This document shows positions 23,575 through 32,825 of a stretch of DNA of 58,063 bases, piece by piece; positions within the stretch are counted from its first letter, which is position 1; every line of letters begins with the position of its first letter. The position numbers and the translations under genes are program-made. This DNA is from Fodinibius roseus (GTDB taxonomy: Bacteria; Bacteroidota; Rhodothermia; Balneolales; Balneolaceae), in assembly GCF_900129315.1 (NCBI RefSeq), contig NZ_FQUS01000027.1:1-58063 (forward strand). Reading direction: 5' to 3'. The notes under the pieces were generated by a model. The model was given only the letters and a program-made list of their open reading frames with translations, was not told where the DNA came from and did no database searches.

Positions 23575-23618
23575 AAAAAAGCCCTGTAACTCTATAAGTA
23601 TAAGATATACAGGGCTTT
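23575..23618 (-). terminator. Rho-independent terminator of tRNA-Leu
   Basis: Perfect 11-bp arms AAAGCCCTGTA (23578-23588) and TACAGGGCTTT (23608-23618) with a 19-base loop. On the minus strand the stem is followed by a run of T. It starts just after the tRNA 3' end. Confidence 0.8.
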
Positions 23619-23623
23619 AGGAG

Positions 23624-23711
23624 TACCCGAGGCCGGACTCGAACCGGCACTGGTATTTAGATACCAATTGGATTTTAAGTCCAACGCGTCTACCAATTCC
23701 GCCACTCGGGC
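23624..23711 (-). tRNA. tRNA-Leu (anticodon TAA)
   Basis: An 88-base leucine tRNA with a long variable arm. On the minus strand it opens with GCCCGAG and the TGGCGGAATTGG D-region. The anticodon loop CTTAAAA holds TAA, and GGTTCGAGTCC forms the T-arm. The acceptor stem pairs over seven positions, with G-U at the first pair. No CCA is encoded. Its 3' end faces the accessory region to the left, the side into which mobile elements insert at tRNA genes. Confidence 0.93.
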
Positions 23712-24613
23712 AGGTTCATTTAAAAACAGCAGATTATTGATCATTAAGTAGTAGGAAGCTCATCATAAAGATCCTTATATCAAAATCAATATATCCATAA
23801 ACATAAAATTGATATCTGCTACTTTTGGTTCCCATGCAATCTTTGCATAAATGCATAACCTGCAGCAGCAAGCAAGAAGGAACTTAAGCCCGGTCAATTC
23901 CCTAAACAACTGAAAGATCAATTTTTCGAGAGTCCAAATATAAGATATAATCAATTACTTCTACAATGAATTTATTATTTTCTTCCGTCTTTGGTTCACA
24001 TGGCCGACTCGGGCTGTTTACTGTAAGCTTGCCGGAATATTTAGTTGAGTGCAGGCAGAAATCCTAAGAAGTACGTGAGATCTACGCTTGGTATGAAGAC
24101 TAAACGTAGAGAGGTGGACCCTATAGCTGAGGACCTGTGGACTCGTTTCAGGGGTATCACGGGGAAAATGGCAGATTGTCTGGTAATTATATATATCCCA
24201 TAACGTGACAACTGCTGGCTGTTTTACGAGGCTTGGTGCTGATCTGTTTGAGCGTTTTGAAAACCTCTCTTTATTTTCCCAAAATTCGGGTAGGTATTCC
24301 CTGCATTTTACGTGTAGGTAGTTATGAATACGTGTAAGTATTAAGGGAGTTGTGTTGGGGTAAGGTTGTGTAGGATTTTAAGGCTGATCAGTGGATGGAC
24401 CGTATAATATCATGAAAAAAAATTGAATGGACAGTGAAAAGCATAAAGGTTGAATGAGGAAAAAATATAGGTATAAAGTTGACTTTTTATTACTTTTGGA
24501 AAGAATCCTAAAAAAAGAAAAGTTTATTTATCCCTTTGTTGCGGGGAAATCCTGTTGCAAAAATGTAATAAAAACACTTATTTACTCGCAAAATAAATAA
24601 TAATACTATACAT
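23712..24613. other. 900-bp intergenic region without a clear gene
   Basis: No convincing gene. A plus-strand frame at about 24048-24200 encodes about 50 residues including KTKRREVDPIAEDLWTRFRG, with coding-like character but no start signal and no recognised family. It may be a leftover of a decayed gene. The last 150 bases are AT-rich and should hold the promoter of the DeoR-type gene. Confidence 0.4.
24509..24532. promoter_or_regulatory. Candidate AgaR-type operator (A-tract/GAAA repeats)
   Basis: T, seven A, then GAAAAG and TTTATTTATC, 82 bp before the DeoR-type start. The block T-A7-GA recurs at 32377 (upstream of the first AgaS gene) and 53122 (upstream of the second). AgaR-like DeoR proteins bind repeated TTTC/GAAA elements, so these may be shared operators. 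Confidence 0.35.
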
Positions 24614-25378
24614 ATGAGATCAACCGTAGAGCGGAGAGACAGCATTATTCAAATTATTTATGAAGATGGGAAGGTAAGGGTTGATGAACTCAGCGAACGC
24701 TTTTCGGTAACCAGTGTTACGATCCGAAATGACCTGGATTTTCTTGAAAAGAAAGGCATCCTGCACCGGACACACGGCGGGGCCTTATTGCGCAAGAATG
24801 TTTACAAAGATCCGACCCTCGAAGAGAAACAAAAACTGCACAGCGAGGAAAAACAGCGCATCGGTAAAAAAGCGGTGGAGATGATTGATGACGGGGATTC
24901 CATTCTTCTTGATTCGGGGACGACTACCCTTGAGATCGCGCGACGCCTGGATGAGAAAAAAGAGATTACGGTGATGACCAATGCCATTCAGATCGCCATG
25001 GACCTGACGAGCAAAGAAGAGATCATGGTCATGCTGACAGGAGGGACCATCCGAAGCAAATCGTACTCCCTCGTAGGACCCGATGCGGAATCGGTGATCA
25101 GCAATTACTTTTTTGATAAGCTTTTCCTGGGGGTGGACGGACTGGATATGGACCACGGGCTTACCACGCCCAATCCCATGGAGGCCCAGCTGAACAGGAT
25201 GATGGTGGAGCGAGCGCACCATGTCATAGCCGTCACCGACTCCAGCAAGCTCGGCCGTCACAGCTTTTCATTCATATGCGGACTTGAGGTCATTAATACG
25301 ATCATAACGGACACGAAAATCATCCCGGAATTCGAGCAAAAGCTCAAGAAAAAAGATATCAATGTAGTCAAGGTGTAA
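24614..25378 (+). CDS. DeoR-family regulator, AgaR-like (copy 1)
   Basis: A 254-residue repressor that should sense a phosphorylated sugar. It has an N-terminal DeoR helix-turn-helix (about 5-55, VRVDELSERFSVTSVTIRNDL) with the RTHGGALL hinge. The C-terminal sensor domain of the sugar-isomerase type has ILLDSGTTTLEIAR (about 97-110), LTGGTIRSKSYSLVGP and VTDSSKLGRHSF. It is convergent with the six-gene amino-sugar operon ending at 25590 and very similar, at the same length, to the protein at 50950. The inducer is probably galactosamine-6-P or a tagatose phosphate; this is inferred. Confidence 0.88.
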   Translation: MRSTVERRDSIIQIIYEDGKVRVDELSERFSVTSVTIRNDLDFLEKKGILHRTHGGALLRKNVYKDPTLEEKQKLHSEEKQRIGKKAVEMIDDGDSILLDSGTTTLEIARRLDEKKEITVMTNAIQIAMDLTSKEEIMVMLTGGTIRSKSYSLVGPDAESVISNYFFDKLFLGVDGLDMDHGLTTPNPMEAQLNRMMVERAHHVIAVTDSSKLGRHSFSFICGLEVINTIITDTKIIPEFEQKLKKKDINVVKV

Positions 25379-25589
25379 TTCAGCCTTTGTTATGACGTCC
25401 GGGAGCTACTGTGACCGGTTAAAATTAATGTGAGTTTAATGTAATTTTTGAACTCACGTTATTTTCAACATTCGGCTTTGAAATAATGATCTGGAGGGCT
25501 TACGATACATGGAATTTACCGTTCCGTGACCTGATCAAGCCGTAGTCCGGTGTATCCTGCCTTCCTGCTTGATGTTCCCTTTATATCAT

Positions 25590-26606
25590 TTATAATCCCG
25601 GGTAGTACCGCACCGCGTTGTCCCGGAATATTTTCCGGATAATACCCTTCTCCAGTCCGAGTCCCCGGAAAGGCTTTTTGACATTCCATGCGTTCTGAAT
25701 GGTGTCGTCCGCAAAAAATTGAAACTCGCTGTGCCATTTCCCTCTGATCTCCTCGCGTAACTCCGGTGCTGAAAGAGAGCCGTCGTCAATCTGGTCGGTA
25801 CCGTAAATAATCCGGTCCCGGTAGGCCTCCACAAAATGTTTCACTTTTTTAGGCCGGTCGACCGCCTGGTGCTGAAGATGGCATACCCGCTCGGCAAGAT
25901 CAACCCCCGCATTGGGATAGCGGTCCAGCCACTCAGCCACTTTCTCGACACTCCACTCCAGGCTGGCGAGATGGAGTCCTATAAATGGCAGGTCCGGGTG
26001 TTTATCGAGGACACGGTCACGGGCCTCTAACAGTTCGCTGTAGGAGGGAAATTCATCATGCAGGTACATATGATACTCCGGATGGTTGCTGAAATACTCT
26101 TTGTCGCTGGTCACGGTCATTTCCTCAAGGGGGAGCCAGCAGTTTTTTGGCTCTGCCTGGTGAGCCAGAAGTGGTATCCGGTGCTCGGAAAGATATTCGT
26201 AGATGGGATCGAATGAGGGGTCGTCCGCCATAACAAATTGTCCCTCTTTATCCTTAAGCACCATGCCGACATTTTTCCAGATTTTTACGCCCACGGCGCC
26301 CTTTTGCAGCCCTTGCTTGATCTGGTCAATGGCCTGATCCTGCCAGAACGGTTCGCCCCAGTGCTCCGTGCTGAAGGTAGCAATGAAATTCACCGGGGTT
26401 GGATGCTGCTGATCGAGGGCGGACGCAATTTCACGCTGGCGAGTGGTTGATGGGAAGTCGGGGATCTCTGTATTGATAGAGAGAAAGCGGAACCCTTCCT
26501 CCTCGCCTTCCTGCTGGAGGGCGGTCCGCTCTGCGTTCAGGTGCGTATGCGCATCGATCTTTTCAATTTCGTTGTAGAGTGTTTGGGCGTGATTCGAGAA
26601 ATCCAT
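25590..26606 (-). CDS. Amidohydrolase-2 family TIM-barrel hydrolase (copy 1)
   Basis: A metal-dependent hydrolase of the PF04909 type. Metal-site motifs are KIDAHTHL near the N-terminus, LLAHQAEP mid-protein, IGLHLASLEW and IYGTDQIDDG near the C-terminus. The start at 26606 (MDFSNHAQ) was chosen because the longer frame adds a polar leader with no support; the cytoplasmic form has no signal. It is the last gene of the AgaS operon. A second family member, exported, is at 55843. It could deacylate or open a sugar or lactone intermediate; the substrate is unknown. Confidence 0.83.
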   Translation of the reverse strand: MDFSNHAQTLYNEIEKIDAHTHLNAERTALQQEGEEEGFRFLSINTEIPDFPSTTRQREIASALDQQHPTPVNFIATFSTEHWGEPFWQDQAIDQIKQGLQKGAVGVKIWKNVGMVLKDKEGQFVMADDPSFDPIYEYLSEHRIPLLAHQAEPKNCWLPLEEMTVTSDKEYFSNHPEYHMYLHDEFPSYSELLEARDRVLDKHPDLPFIGLHLASLEWSVEKVAEWLDRYPNAGVDLAERVCHLQHQAVDRPKKVKHFVEAYRDRIIYGTDQIDDGSLSAPELREEIRGKWHSEFQFFADDTIQNAWNVKKPFRGLGLEKGIIRKIFRDNAVRYYPGL

Positions 26607-26834
26607 AATGGTAAAATTATTATTTTTAGTAAGTGACTGTTGCAATATCGTCCCCCAGACTCGGACTGCGCATCCTGCGGTCAGATGACATAACAGGTAA
26701 CAAAGAGGCCACCGGTGCCGGCAGTGACCCTTTTTTGGCCGGTGAGTTCGGCGGGTAACAGGTGTCGATAGTATTCACAAGCTGGCAAAAACCAATTGCC
26801 GGCTGGGAAGGGGAGCGTTCAAAATTCCATTCCG

Positions 26835-27746
26835 TTACTCATCAATGATGTCCATTTCATCCACTTTCTCCGTGCTTTCCTCAACGATCGCCAGCAAGTA
26901 AGTGGCTGTAATGGCGAATATCATCCCGATCAACGTAACGGTGTGAGGGAACACGGCATAGAGCAGCAGGGAAATGACAATCGTAATGACCGGCGCCACG
27001 GCGTTCGTCAGCGGGGAAACGACAATCGCCTTCCCGTAGCGGTAGGCGTACACCAGGCATAATGCCCCGACGGCGTTCAGGACTTGAATCATCGCGGCGA
27101 GGTAGGGCCCCTTGAAGCCCCAGTTAATATCCTGTGAGAAATCGGTCATCCATATGGCAAACGGGGAGAGCAGCAGTCCCGTTACGGCCATGTAAAAGAA
27201 GATATTTTCGGCCTTCATCGATTTGTTGGCAAACTTCATAAAAAAGCCCTGTACCCCCCAGGCAAAAAATACAAGCAGGGTGAGGGCCAGCCACCAGTAG
27301 CCCTCGATGACCGTATTTCCGGGCGGCTGGTAGGACAGCAGCGGGATGGCGATCAAGGCCAGCAGAATGCCGACCCACCCTTTAAACTGCGTGCTCTCCT
27401 TGAGAATGAAAATGGAAAGAAGAACCGTCACCACCGGCGAGAGCGATATAATGGGGAAAATAATATATGCCGGTCCCATGCTCAGGACCTGGAACAGCAC
27501 CAGCTGTCCCCCCGCCCCGAGGAATCCGATGACAGATCCCAGAATAATCGATTTGGTGTCATACTCAAGCTTCCAGTCGATGATTTTCAGGGCGACAAGC
27601 GCCGGGGGAATCATGGTCAGTGACCATACGACATAACCCAGGGTGGCCGGAAAACCCGCCTGCTCGGTAATCTCGATAAAAGCCCCCCAAACGCCCCAGA
27701 ATACCGTTGTAATGAGTGCAAAAACCAGCCAAATTTTTGATTTCAT
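26835..27746 (-). CDS. EamA/DMT-family transporter
   Basis: A 303-residue inner-membrane protein with ten predicted helices in two related halves, as in EamA drug/metabolite transporters (VFWGVWGAFIEI at the start, FFAWGVQGFFMKF at the second repeat). Some members carry sugars. Its place between the aldolase and the amidohydrolase in the amino-sugar operon suggests uptake of the sugar or export of a product. The tail is acidic (EESTEKVDEMDIIDE). Gaps to both neighbours exceed 100 bp. Confidence 0.83.
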   Translation of the reverse strand: MKSKIWLVFALITTVFWGVWGAFIEITEQAGFPATLGYVVWSLTMIPPALVALKIIDWKLEYDTKSIILGSVIGFLGAGGQLVLFQVLSMGPAYIIFPIISLSPVVTVLLSIFILKESTQFKGWVGILLALIAIPLLSYQPPGNTVIEGYWWLALTLLVFFAWGVQGFFMKFANKSMKAENIFFYMAVTGLLLSPFAIWMTDFSQDINWGFKGPYLAAMIQVLNAVGALCLVYAYRYGKAIVVSPLTNAVAPVITIVISLLLYAVFPHTVTLIGMIFAITATYLLAIVEESTEKVDEMDIIDE

Positions 27747-27861
27747 AATATCTAATACCTATGTGAATGTTTATTGAATGATAAACCTGTACATGAACTA
27801 TTGCCTGTCCGCGCTCGTATTACTGCTGTACTCGTTCTTCCCGGGCCACGTTTAGGTAGCT

Positions 27862-28692
27862 TCAGGCCGTTTTTGCTCCCTTGATGATCGCCATCTTTCC
27901 CTGGACCAGGTGATTGATTTTTTCCGTAGCGGGGGGAAATACTTTTCGAAGATCAATTTCGGTATTCTGCTGCAGCTCTTCCTGCAGGGTTTTCATAAAA
28001 ATATTCTTGATTTCAGTGGCAACATTGATTTTTCGTATCCCCAGTCGAATGCCCTGCTGCAGCTGAGTGTCGGGAATGCCGGACCCGCCGTGCAGAACCA
28101 GGGCACAGGAGGTCGCCCGGTGGATCTGCTCCAACCGCTCAAGATCCAGGTCGGGCTCTTTTTTATAGAAGCCGTGGGCCGACCCGATGGCTACGGCCAG
28201 GGCATCCACGCCGGTCTGTTCCACAAATTTCCTTGCTTCGTCAGGCTTGGTGAAGCCCTCCCTTTCATGCGATTGTCCCAGCTTGGCCACATATCCCAGC
28301 TCCGCCTCCACATTGGCGCCATACGACCGGGCCAGCTCGGTGACTCTGGACGTAATGGCCACATTCTCGTCGAATGATTTTTCGCTGGCATCGATCATGA
28401 CAGAGTCAAACCCTTCGTCCAGGCACTCTTCGATGAGTTCGTATGATTCGGCGTGGTCGAGATGAAGCCATCCCTCAACGCCATGTTTTTTCATGGTCGA
28501 TCGTGCAAGAGAGGCCGCGACGCCTGCCCCGAGATAGTTGATGGTACTCGGACTGGCCTGAAGGATGAGCGGCATTTCCTTCGCTGAGGCTGCCTGGAGC
28601 ACGCCCGTGATGGTTTCGAAGTTATAAAAGTTCGTGGCAAGAAGAGCCGATCCTTCGTTTTCGAGTTCCTTGAATTTTTGTTGAAGAGTCAT
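27862..28692 (-). CDS. Class II ketose-bisphosphate aldolase (tagatose type likely)
   Basis: A zinc-dependent aldolase of the GatY/KbaY/fructose-bisphosphate class, splitting a ketose-1,6-bisphosphate into dihydroxyacetone-P and glyceraldehyde-3-P. It shows WLHLDHAES (zinc His and catalytic Asp, about 80-88), VEAELGYV (about 135), GSAHGFYK (about 170), LHGGSGIPD (about 207) and KINVATEIKN (about 227). At 276 residues it is close to KbaY/GatY. AgaS and a LacC/FruK-type kinase in the same operon make tagatose-1,6-bisphosphate the likely substrate, but fructose-bisphosphate cannot be excluded. Confidence 0.88.
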   Translation of the reverse strand: MTLQQKFKELENEGSALLATNFYNFETITGVLQAASAKEMPLILQASPSTINYLGAGVAASLARSTMKKHGVEGWLHLDHAESYELIEECLDEGFDSVMIDASEKSFDENVAITSRVTELARSYGANVEAELGYVAKLGQSHEREGFTKPDEARKFVEQTGVDALAVAIGSAHGFYKKEPDLDLERLEQIHRATSCALVLHGGSGIPDTQLQQGIRLGIRKINVATEIKNIFMKTLQEELQQNTEIDLRKVFPPATEKINHLVQGKMAIIKGAKTA

Positions 28693-28765
28693 AATAGCTG
28701 ATGGAGTCTAAATGGTTAAGGTGTGGCTGAATGTAATAAATACATATATATCCCTGTATAAGGGC

Positions 28766-29731
28766 TTATTCCTGTTTCTCGCCCCGCAGTTGAAGGGTGT
28801 TACCCAGTTCGGTCACCTGCCGGTAGTTTTGTATGCCGTCGGTTCCCCCGGCCGCGGTGGTCGAAACGGCCGCAGCGAGATTTCCGGCCGCCAGGCATTC
28901 CTTCAGGGGCTTGCCTTGTACGAACCCGTGGATGAAACCGGCATTAAAGCTGTCCCCGGCCCCGACCGCATCGACAAAATTACCGGAAACGTCGTAGGCG
29001 GGAATCGCATGTTTCGTGCCGTCTTTTTGCATGACTGCTCCCCGCTCCCCGCATTTTACCACGATACAGGTGTCATAGCCGGACAGCTGTTCCAGTGCGC
29101 CGTCGACATCGGAGGCGCCCGTCAGCTGCAGCAGTTCCTGGTCGTTGGGCAGGAAAAAATCAAGCAGCGGCAGCAGACGCTCAAAATCCAGGTCCCATTC
29201 CTCCTCCGGGTCCCACTGCGTATCCATAGAGGTCGTCAGGCCAAACGCTTTAGCTTTGCGAAAGAGCGGCACGAGATCCTTTTTAATCCCCGGCTGAAGG
29301 AAGACGGCGGATGTGTGGATATGGCGGCTTTTTTCGAACAGTTCATCCGGGACTTCCGGGACGGTCATGTGGTTCATGGCTCCGGGATGAGTTACCATCA
29401 TGCGATCGTTTTCGTAGCGAAAAATCACGGTTGCGCCCGTCTTCAGCTGATCGTCCGTAATCACATAATCGGTATTAACCCCTTTGTCGGCGAGGGCGTT
29501 CATGACGAGGGACCCGAACTGATCGGTGCCTACTTTGCCGCAAAAGGCCACATCCACCCCCAGGCTGTTGCTGTTTGCCGCATAGATGGCCGTAGAGCTG
29601 CCCAGCGTCAGGGTCATCTCATCGGCGAGCTGTTCTTTTCCGAATTGCGGGGGCTTGTTGAGCTTGTTGAGTATCAGATCCACATTCAACTCACCCACCA
29701 CCATAACATCAAATTTCTTGTCCTGAGACAT
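28766..29731 (-). CDS. PfkB-family carbohydrate kinase
   Basis: A ribokinase-type sugar kinase of 321 residues. It has VVGELNVDLI at the N-terminus, the GTDQFG region (about 67), and the catalytic VDAVGAGDSFNAGF (about 250-263), with Asp as base. It lies next to a second, LacC/FruK-type kinase, so the two probably act at different steps. This one could make galactosamine-6-P or a related hexose phosphate before the AgaS step, as AgaK-type kinases do in other bacteria. That assignment is inferred from pathway need. Confidence 0.83.
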   Translation of the reverse strand: MSQDKKFDVMVVGELNVDLILNKLNKPPQFGKEQLADEMTLTLGSSTAIYAANSNSLGVDVAFCGKVGTDQFGSLVMNALADKGVNTDYVITDDQLKTGATVIFRYENDRMMVTHPGAMNHMTVPEVPDELFEKSRHIHTSAVFLQPGIKKDLVPLFRKAKAFGLTTSMDTQWDPEEEWDLDFERLLPLLDFFLPNDQELLQLTGASDVDGALEQLSGYDTCIVVKCGERGAVMQKDGTKHAIPAYDVSGNFVDAVGAGDSFNAGFIHGFVQGKPLKECLAAGNLAAAVSTTAAGGTDGIQNYRQVTELGNTLQLRGEKQE

Positions 29732-29737
29732 TGATCA

Positions 29738-30652
29738 TCAAATTTTGTTACAAGTTACTTTTTTCCTCAAATCATCCACATCGCTACGGTAAAGCATTCC
29801 CAGGTCGGGACGCAGGCAGTTTGCTGCCCCGCAGGCCGTTCCCAAAACGGCCATTTCCCGCAGGGACGCGCCCTTGTGCTGGCCAACAAGGAGTCCCGCC
29901 AGCAGGCAGTCGCCGCAGCCCACGGTACTGATCACCTTTTCTACGGGACAGTAAGCGTGATAGACGCCGTCGCCGGAGGCCAGGTACAAGCCGTCGGCCC
30001 CGTCGGTCACGGCAGCAACCTCGCAATAGTCCAGCAACGCCCGGGCGTAGTTGTCCGCCGTATCCTCCCGTCCCAGCAGCGACCGGGCTTCCGTTGTATT
30101 AACATGGATGCCATAGGGATGAATATCAATCGCTTGTTTTAGCCGATCCCCCGAAGCATCAATCCAAACGGAGAAGCGGGGGTCCTCGCAATACGTGCCC
30201 AGCGACTGGTAGACCTGGTCCGGCGACCCGTCCGGCCAAGAGCCGCTGACGCAAATCAGGTTAGTCTGCCCGGCCTTTTGATCCACTGCCTCCCAGAAAT
30301 GGTGCAGGTCCCGTTCGGTAACCGTGGGACCGTGCTCCAGGATTTCGGTATCCTTGAGCTCTTTCCCCGACCGGATCGTCAGGCAGGTGCGGGTCCACCC
30401 GTCGATAGCGGGTCCCGAGGAGTCGATGCCCTGGCGGCTGCACATCTGCTTGATCCATTGTCCCGTGGGACCTCCCCAGAAACCGGCCAGGTGGCTTGCA
30501 ACACCGAGCTCATTGACAGCAAGGGCTACATGCACTCCCTTGCCACCGGGAAAGGCCGCCTCGCCCGTACTTCGGTTGACTTGTCCGGGCTTGATGGAAG
30601 AGAGGCTCAGAAATTTATCTACCGATGGATTGGGACAAGCAGTCAGGATCAT
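29738..30652 (-). CDS. LacC/FruK-type sugar-phosphate kinase
   Basis: A PfkB-superfamily kinase of the 1-phosphofructokinase/tagatose-6-phosphate kinase branch. The start ILTACPNPSVDKFL and the GGKGVHVA motif (about 35-42) are diagnostic. The active-site loop reads STVGCGDCLLAGLL, with Cys where GAGD usually has Ala. It ends 7 bp before the second kinase gene and lies between AgaS and the aldolase. Phosphorylation of tagatose-6-P to the 1,6-bisphosphate fits best; fructose phosphates are the alternative. Confidence 0.85.
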   Translation of the reverse strand: MILTACPNPSVDKFLSLSSIKPGQVNRSTGEAAFPGGKGVHVALAVNELGVASHLAGFWGGPTGQWIKQMCSRQGIDSSGPAIDGWTRTCLTIRSGKELKDTEILEHGPTVTERDLHHFWEAVDQKAGQTNLICVSGSWPDGSPDQVYQSLGTYCEDPRFSVWIDASGDRLKQAIDIHPYGIHVNTTEARSLLGREDTADNYARALLDYCEVAAVTDGADGLYLASGDGVYHAYCPVEKVISTVGCGDCLLAGLLVGQHKGASLREMAVLGTACGAANCLRPDLGMLYRSDVDDLRKKVTCNKI

Positions 30653-30755
30653 GAGGTTTAGGTCGAAAATGAATGAAAAATGATGAATAGGCGAATCTCA
30701 GTAGCAAAAGCAGCAATAGCATCGACAAAAGGCGTGAATTCCGGCATAATCACTA

Positions 30756-31901
30756 TCAATCTTTAGATTCAGGATAAATTTTAACGCCTTTAACCACTCT
30801 CGAAATGGCATTGTTCTTGGATGGAGCATCCGGTTTCAGCCCCAAATCAAGTGATTTGTAAAAGCCGATCATCTGGGCCGGCAGAACGTACGGCAGCAGG
30901 TCGTAGTCAGACGGCGCCGGCTCATCTCCCTGCCGGATCGCAATATTCAGATCGAGATCGAATGCCTCTGCCTGCCGCCGGTTGTGGAATACGCCGATAC
31001 ACTTCATAGCCGTATTTTCATGCACGATTTGTTCCACCAGGTCTTTCTCATAACGGAACACATGCTTATCCGAAGAAAAGAGAAAAACCAGTATCGTTTG
31101 CTTATCTACCACCGCTTTGGGACCGTGCCGGAAGCCCAGGAACGAATCAAACTTGCCGACGACCTCCCCGTCGCTGAGTTCCTGAACTTTCAGGTGAGAC
31201 TCCCGTGCAATGCCCAGCAGCGGTCCGGAGCCTAAAAAGACGATGCGGTTAAAGGGTTGCTCCGATATGGATTTCAGGGGCTTCGCCGCCGTATTGATAA
31301 TATGACGGCTGTCGTCTGCTATCTTCGAAAGAAGACCAGCCGTGCCGTTGTTTTTCAGCTGTCTGAATTTTGAGTAGTAAACAGCACTCAGCACCATCGA
31401 AGTGAAACTGCCGGTCATGGCCAGTCCCCGGTCTTCCGAGGCCGGGGGTAATACGACGGTGCACCCATTTTCCAGCTGCTGGATTTTTTGGGCCAGGCGT
31501 CCCGATTTGTTACAGGTGATAGCAAGGTGATGGACCTCCCCGCACCGGGATTCCGCAATGTCAACCACCGCAATGCTTTCCGGACTGTTGCCCGATCGTG
31601 CGAAAGAGATCAACAGTAAAGGAGTTGAAGTGTCAATATAATCTTTAAAATGGGTGACAAGCGTAGTGGTCGGCAGGGCGCGGGCGGAAGCCTGCCGTCC
31701 CTCAAACAGATGCTCGACCGTCTCTCCGATGAAAGCAGAGCTGCCGGCTCCCGTTAGTACGACATTCAGGCGATCCCTGCTATAGACGGAATGTAAAAAA
31801 TCAATACAGTCACTGTTTTCATGTATTAACTGAAGCGTTTCAAGCCAAAGGTCCGGTTGTCCTTCGATCTCTTTTTTAGTATGTGCAAATGTTTTTTTCA
31901 C
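30756..31901 (-). CDS. agaS: AgaS-like SIS-domain sugar isomerase/deaminase (copy 1)
   Basis: A cytoplasmic enzyme of 381 residues with two SIS domains, as in AgaS, which converts D-galactosamine-6-P to tagatose-6-P and ammonia. Landmarks are VLTGAGSSAFIGET (about 50-63), LISFARSGNSPES (about 98-110), SEDRGLAMTGSFTSM (about 155-169) and GFRHGPKAVVDKQT (about 256). It is first in the minus-strand operon ending at 25590 and is paralogous to the gene at 51816. The isomerase-only alternative is possible. Confidence 0.88.
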   Translation of the reverse strand: MKKTFAHTKKEIEGQPDLWLETLQLIHENSDCIDFLHSVYSRDRLNVVLTGAGSSAFIGETVEHLFEGRQASARALPTTTLVTHFKDYIDTSTPLLLISFARSGNSPESIAVVDIAESRCGEVHHLAITCNKSGRLAQKIQQLENGCTVVLPPASEDRGLAMTGSFTSMVLSAVYYSKFRQLKNNGTAGLLSKIADDSRHIINTAAKPLKSISEQPFNRIVFLGSGPLLGIARESHLKVQELSDGEVVGKFDSFLGFRHGPKAVVDKQTILVFLFSSDKHVFRYEKDLVEQIVHENTAMKCIGVFHNRRQAEAFDLDLNIAIRQGDEPAPSDYDLLPYVLPAQMIGFYKSLDLGLKPDAPSKNNAISRVVKGVKIYPESKD

Positions 31902-32825
31902 GGTAAATACTTTCTGTTTATAATAGCTGAATTATCAATAATGGAGTTACTTTTTTACGGTACAAGACCCGACCACCTTTTTACACGAACTATTCAGAAG
32001 TCTTTGCAGCACCGGCCCCGGTTTCCCCGAGCTTCCGTGCTGTTGTCAGGCGGCCCGGCAAGTAGTCAGCCTCCCCCCGACTCCTGACGGCACAACCAGC
32101 CTCCTGATGCATTGCTCTTTCAGGGCCTTCTGTCAGCCTGCCAATGTCGTATCAATGATAGATTGCTATCGACGAGGATGAACCCGGTTTACGGGACCAA
32201 TGTTTATCTCGCCGGTAAATGATTGAAAGAATATAAAAAACAAAATCCTGAATTTCTTTTTATTTGGTTGTCAGCGGGTCAGAGAAATTAAATAAAATGT
32301 GTGTATTTAAATTAAAAAATTCAAGTTTATGTTTACTCATAAAGAAAGGTAAAAAAAACAAATACCTTTTTAATAATAAAAAAAGATAGTATATAATTTT
32401 TATTTTATTTCTATTTATTTATTATTTAATAGGGACTTTGGAGGGCCCGGCTTTCGTCCTTAAGGTAGCTGAAGGATTTCTCTTTAAAAACCACAGCTGT
32501 TGTTTAGCGATCCTTCTGTTTAGCGATCCTTCGCAGGCTCATAATGAATGACGAACTCAATGGGTTGTCAAAGCCTCCTGAAATACCGGAACGTGCGCAG
32601 TTTGCAATTGTAAACTTGATGCAGAGGGAGTGCCGATGAGACTTGTTAGCCGGACTGAAAGAAATTTCTTAGATAGATCAGATATCGTGGGCTGATTATG
32701 AAAGCAATAACGTTCCTTTCTCTTTTGGCTGTAGCGGATTGTATGGGAAATTCGGTTACCTTGTCATTTTTTGCCGGCTACGTATTGTTATAAAAGTTAT
32801 CAGTAACATTTTTAATATTATAACC
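31902..32825. other. 920-bp intergenic region between AgaS and oxidoreductase genes
   Basis: No gene is seen. The stretch 32220-32430 is very AT-rich and holds a T-A7-GA block at 32377-32386, similar to blocks upstream of the DeoR-type gene and the second AgaS gene. It also holds a small dyad (AAAGGTA at 32345 and TACCTTT at 32363). Promoters for both divergent transcripts should lie here. Confidence 0.55.
32501..32532. repeat. Tandem 16-bp duplication
   Basis: TGTTTAGCGATCCTTC occurs twice with no gap. It lies in the gene-free region about 290 bp upstream of the oxidoreductase start. It may be a recent slippage product or a paired protein-binding site. Confidence 0.6.

Noticed and set aside
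23712-24613. Possible second attachment site in the GCCGACTCGGGC stretch near 24003
   Set aside because: It matches only part of the tRNA 5' end (ACTCGGGC) and not the 3' end used by integrases.
28712-29734. Plus-strand frame of 340 residues
   Set aside because: It mirrors the PfkB kinase gene on the other strand, whose motifs are clear; length reflects the GC-rich codon positions.
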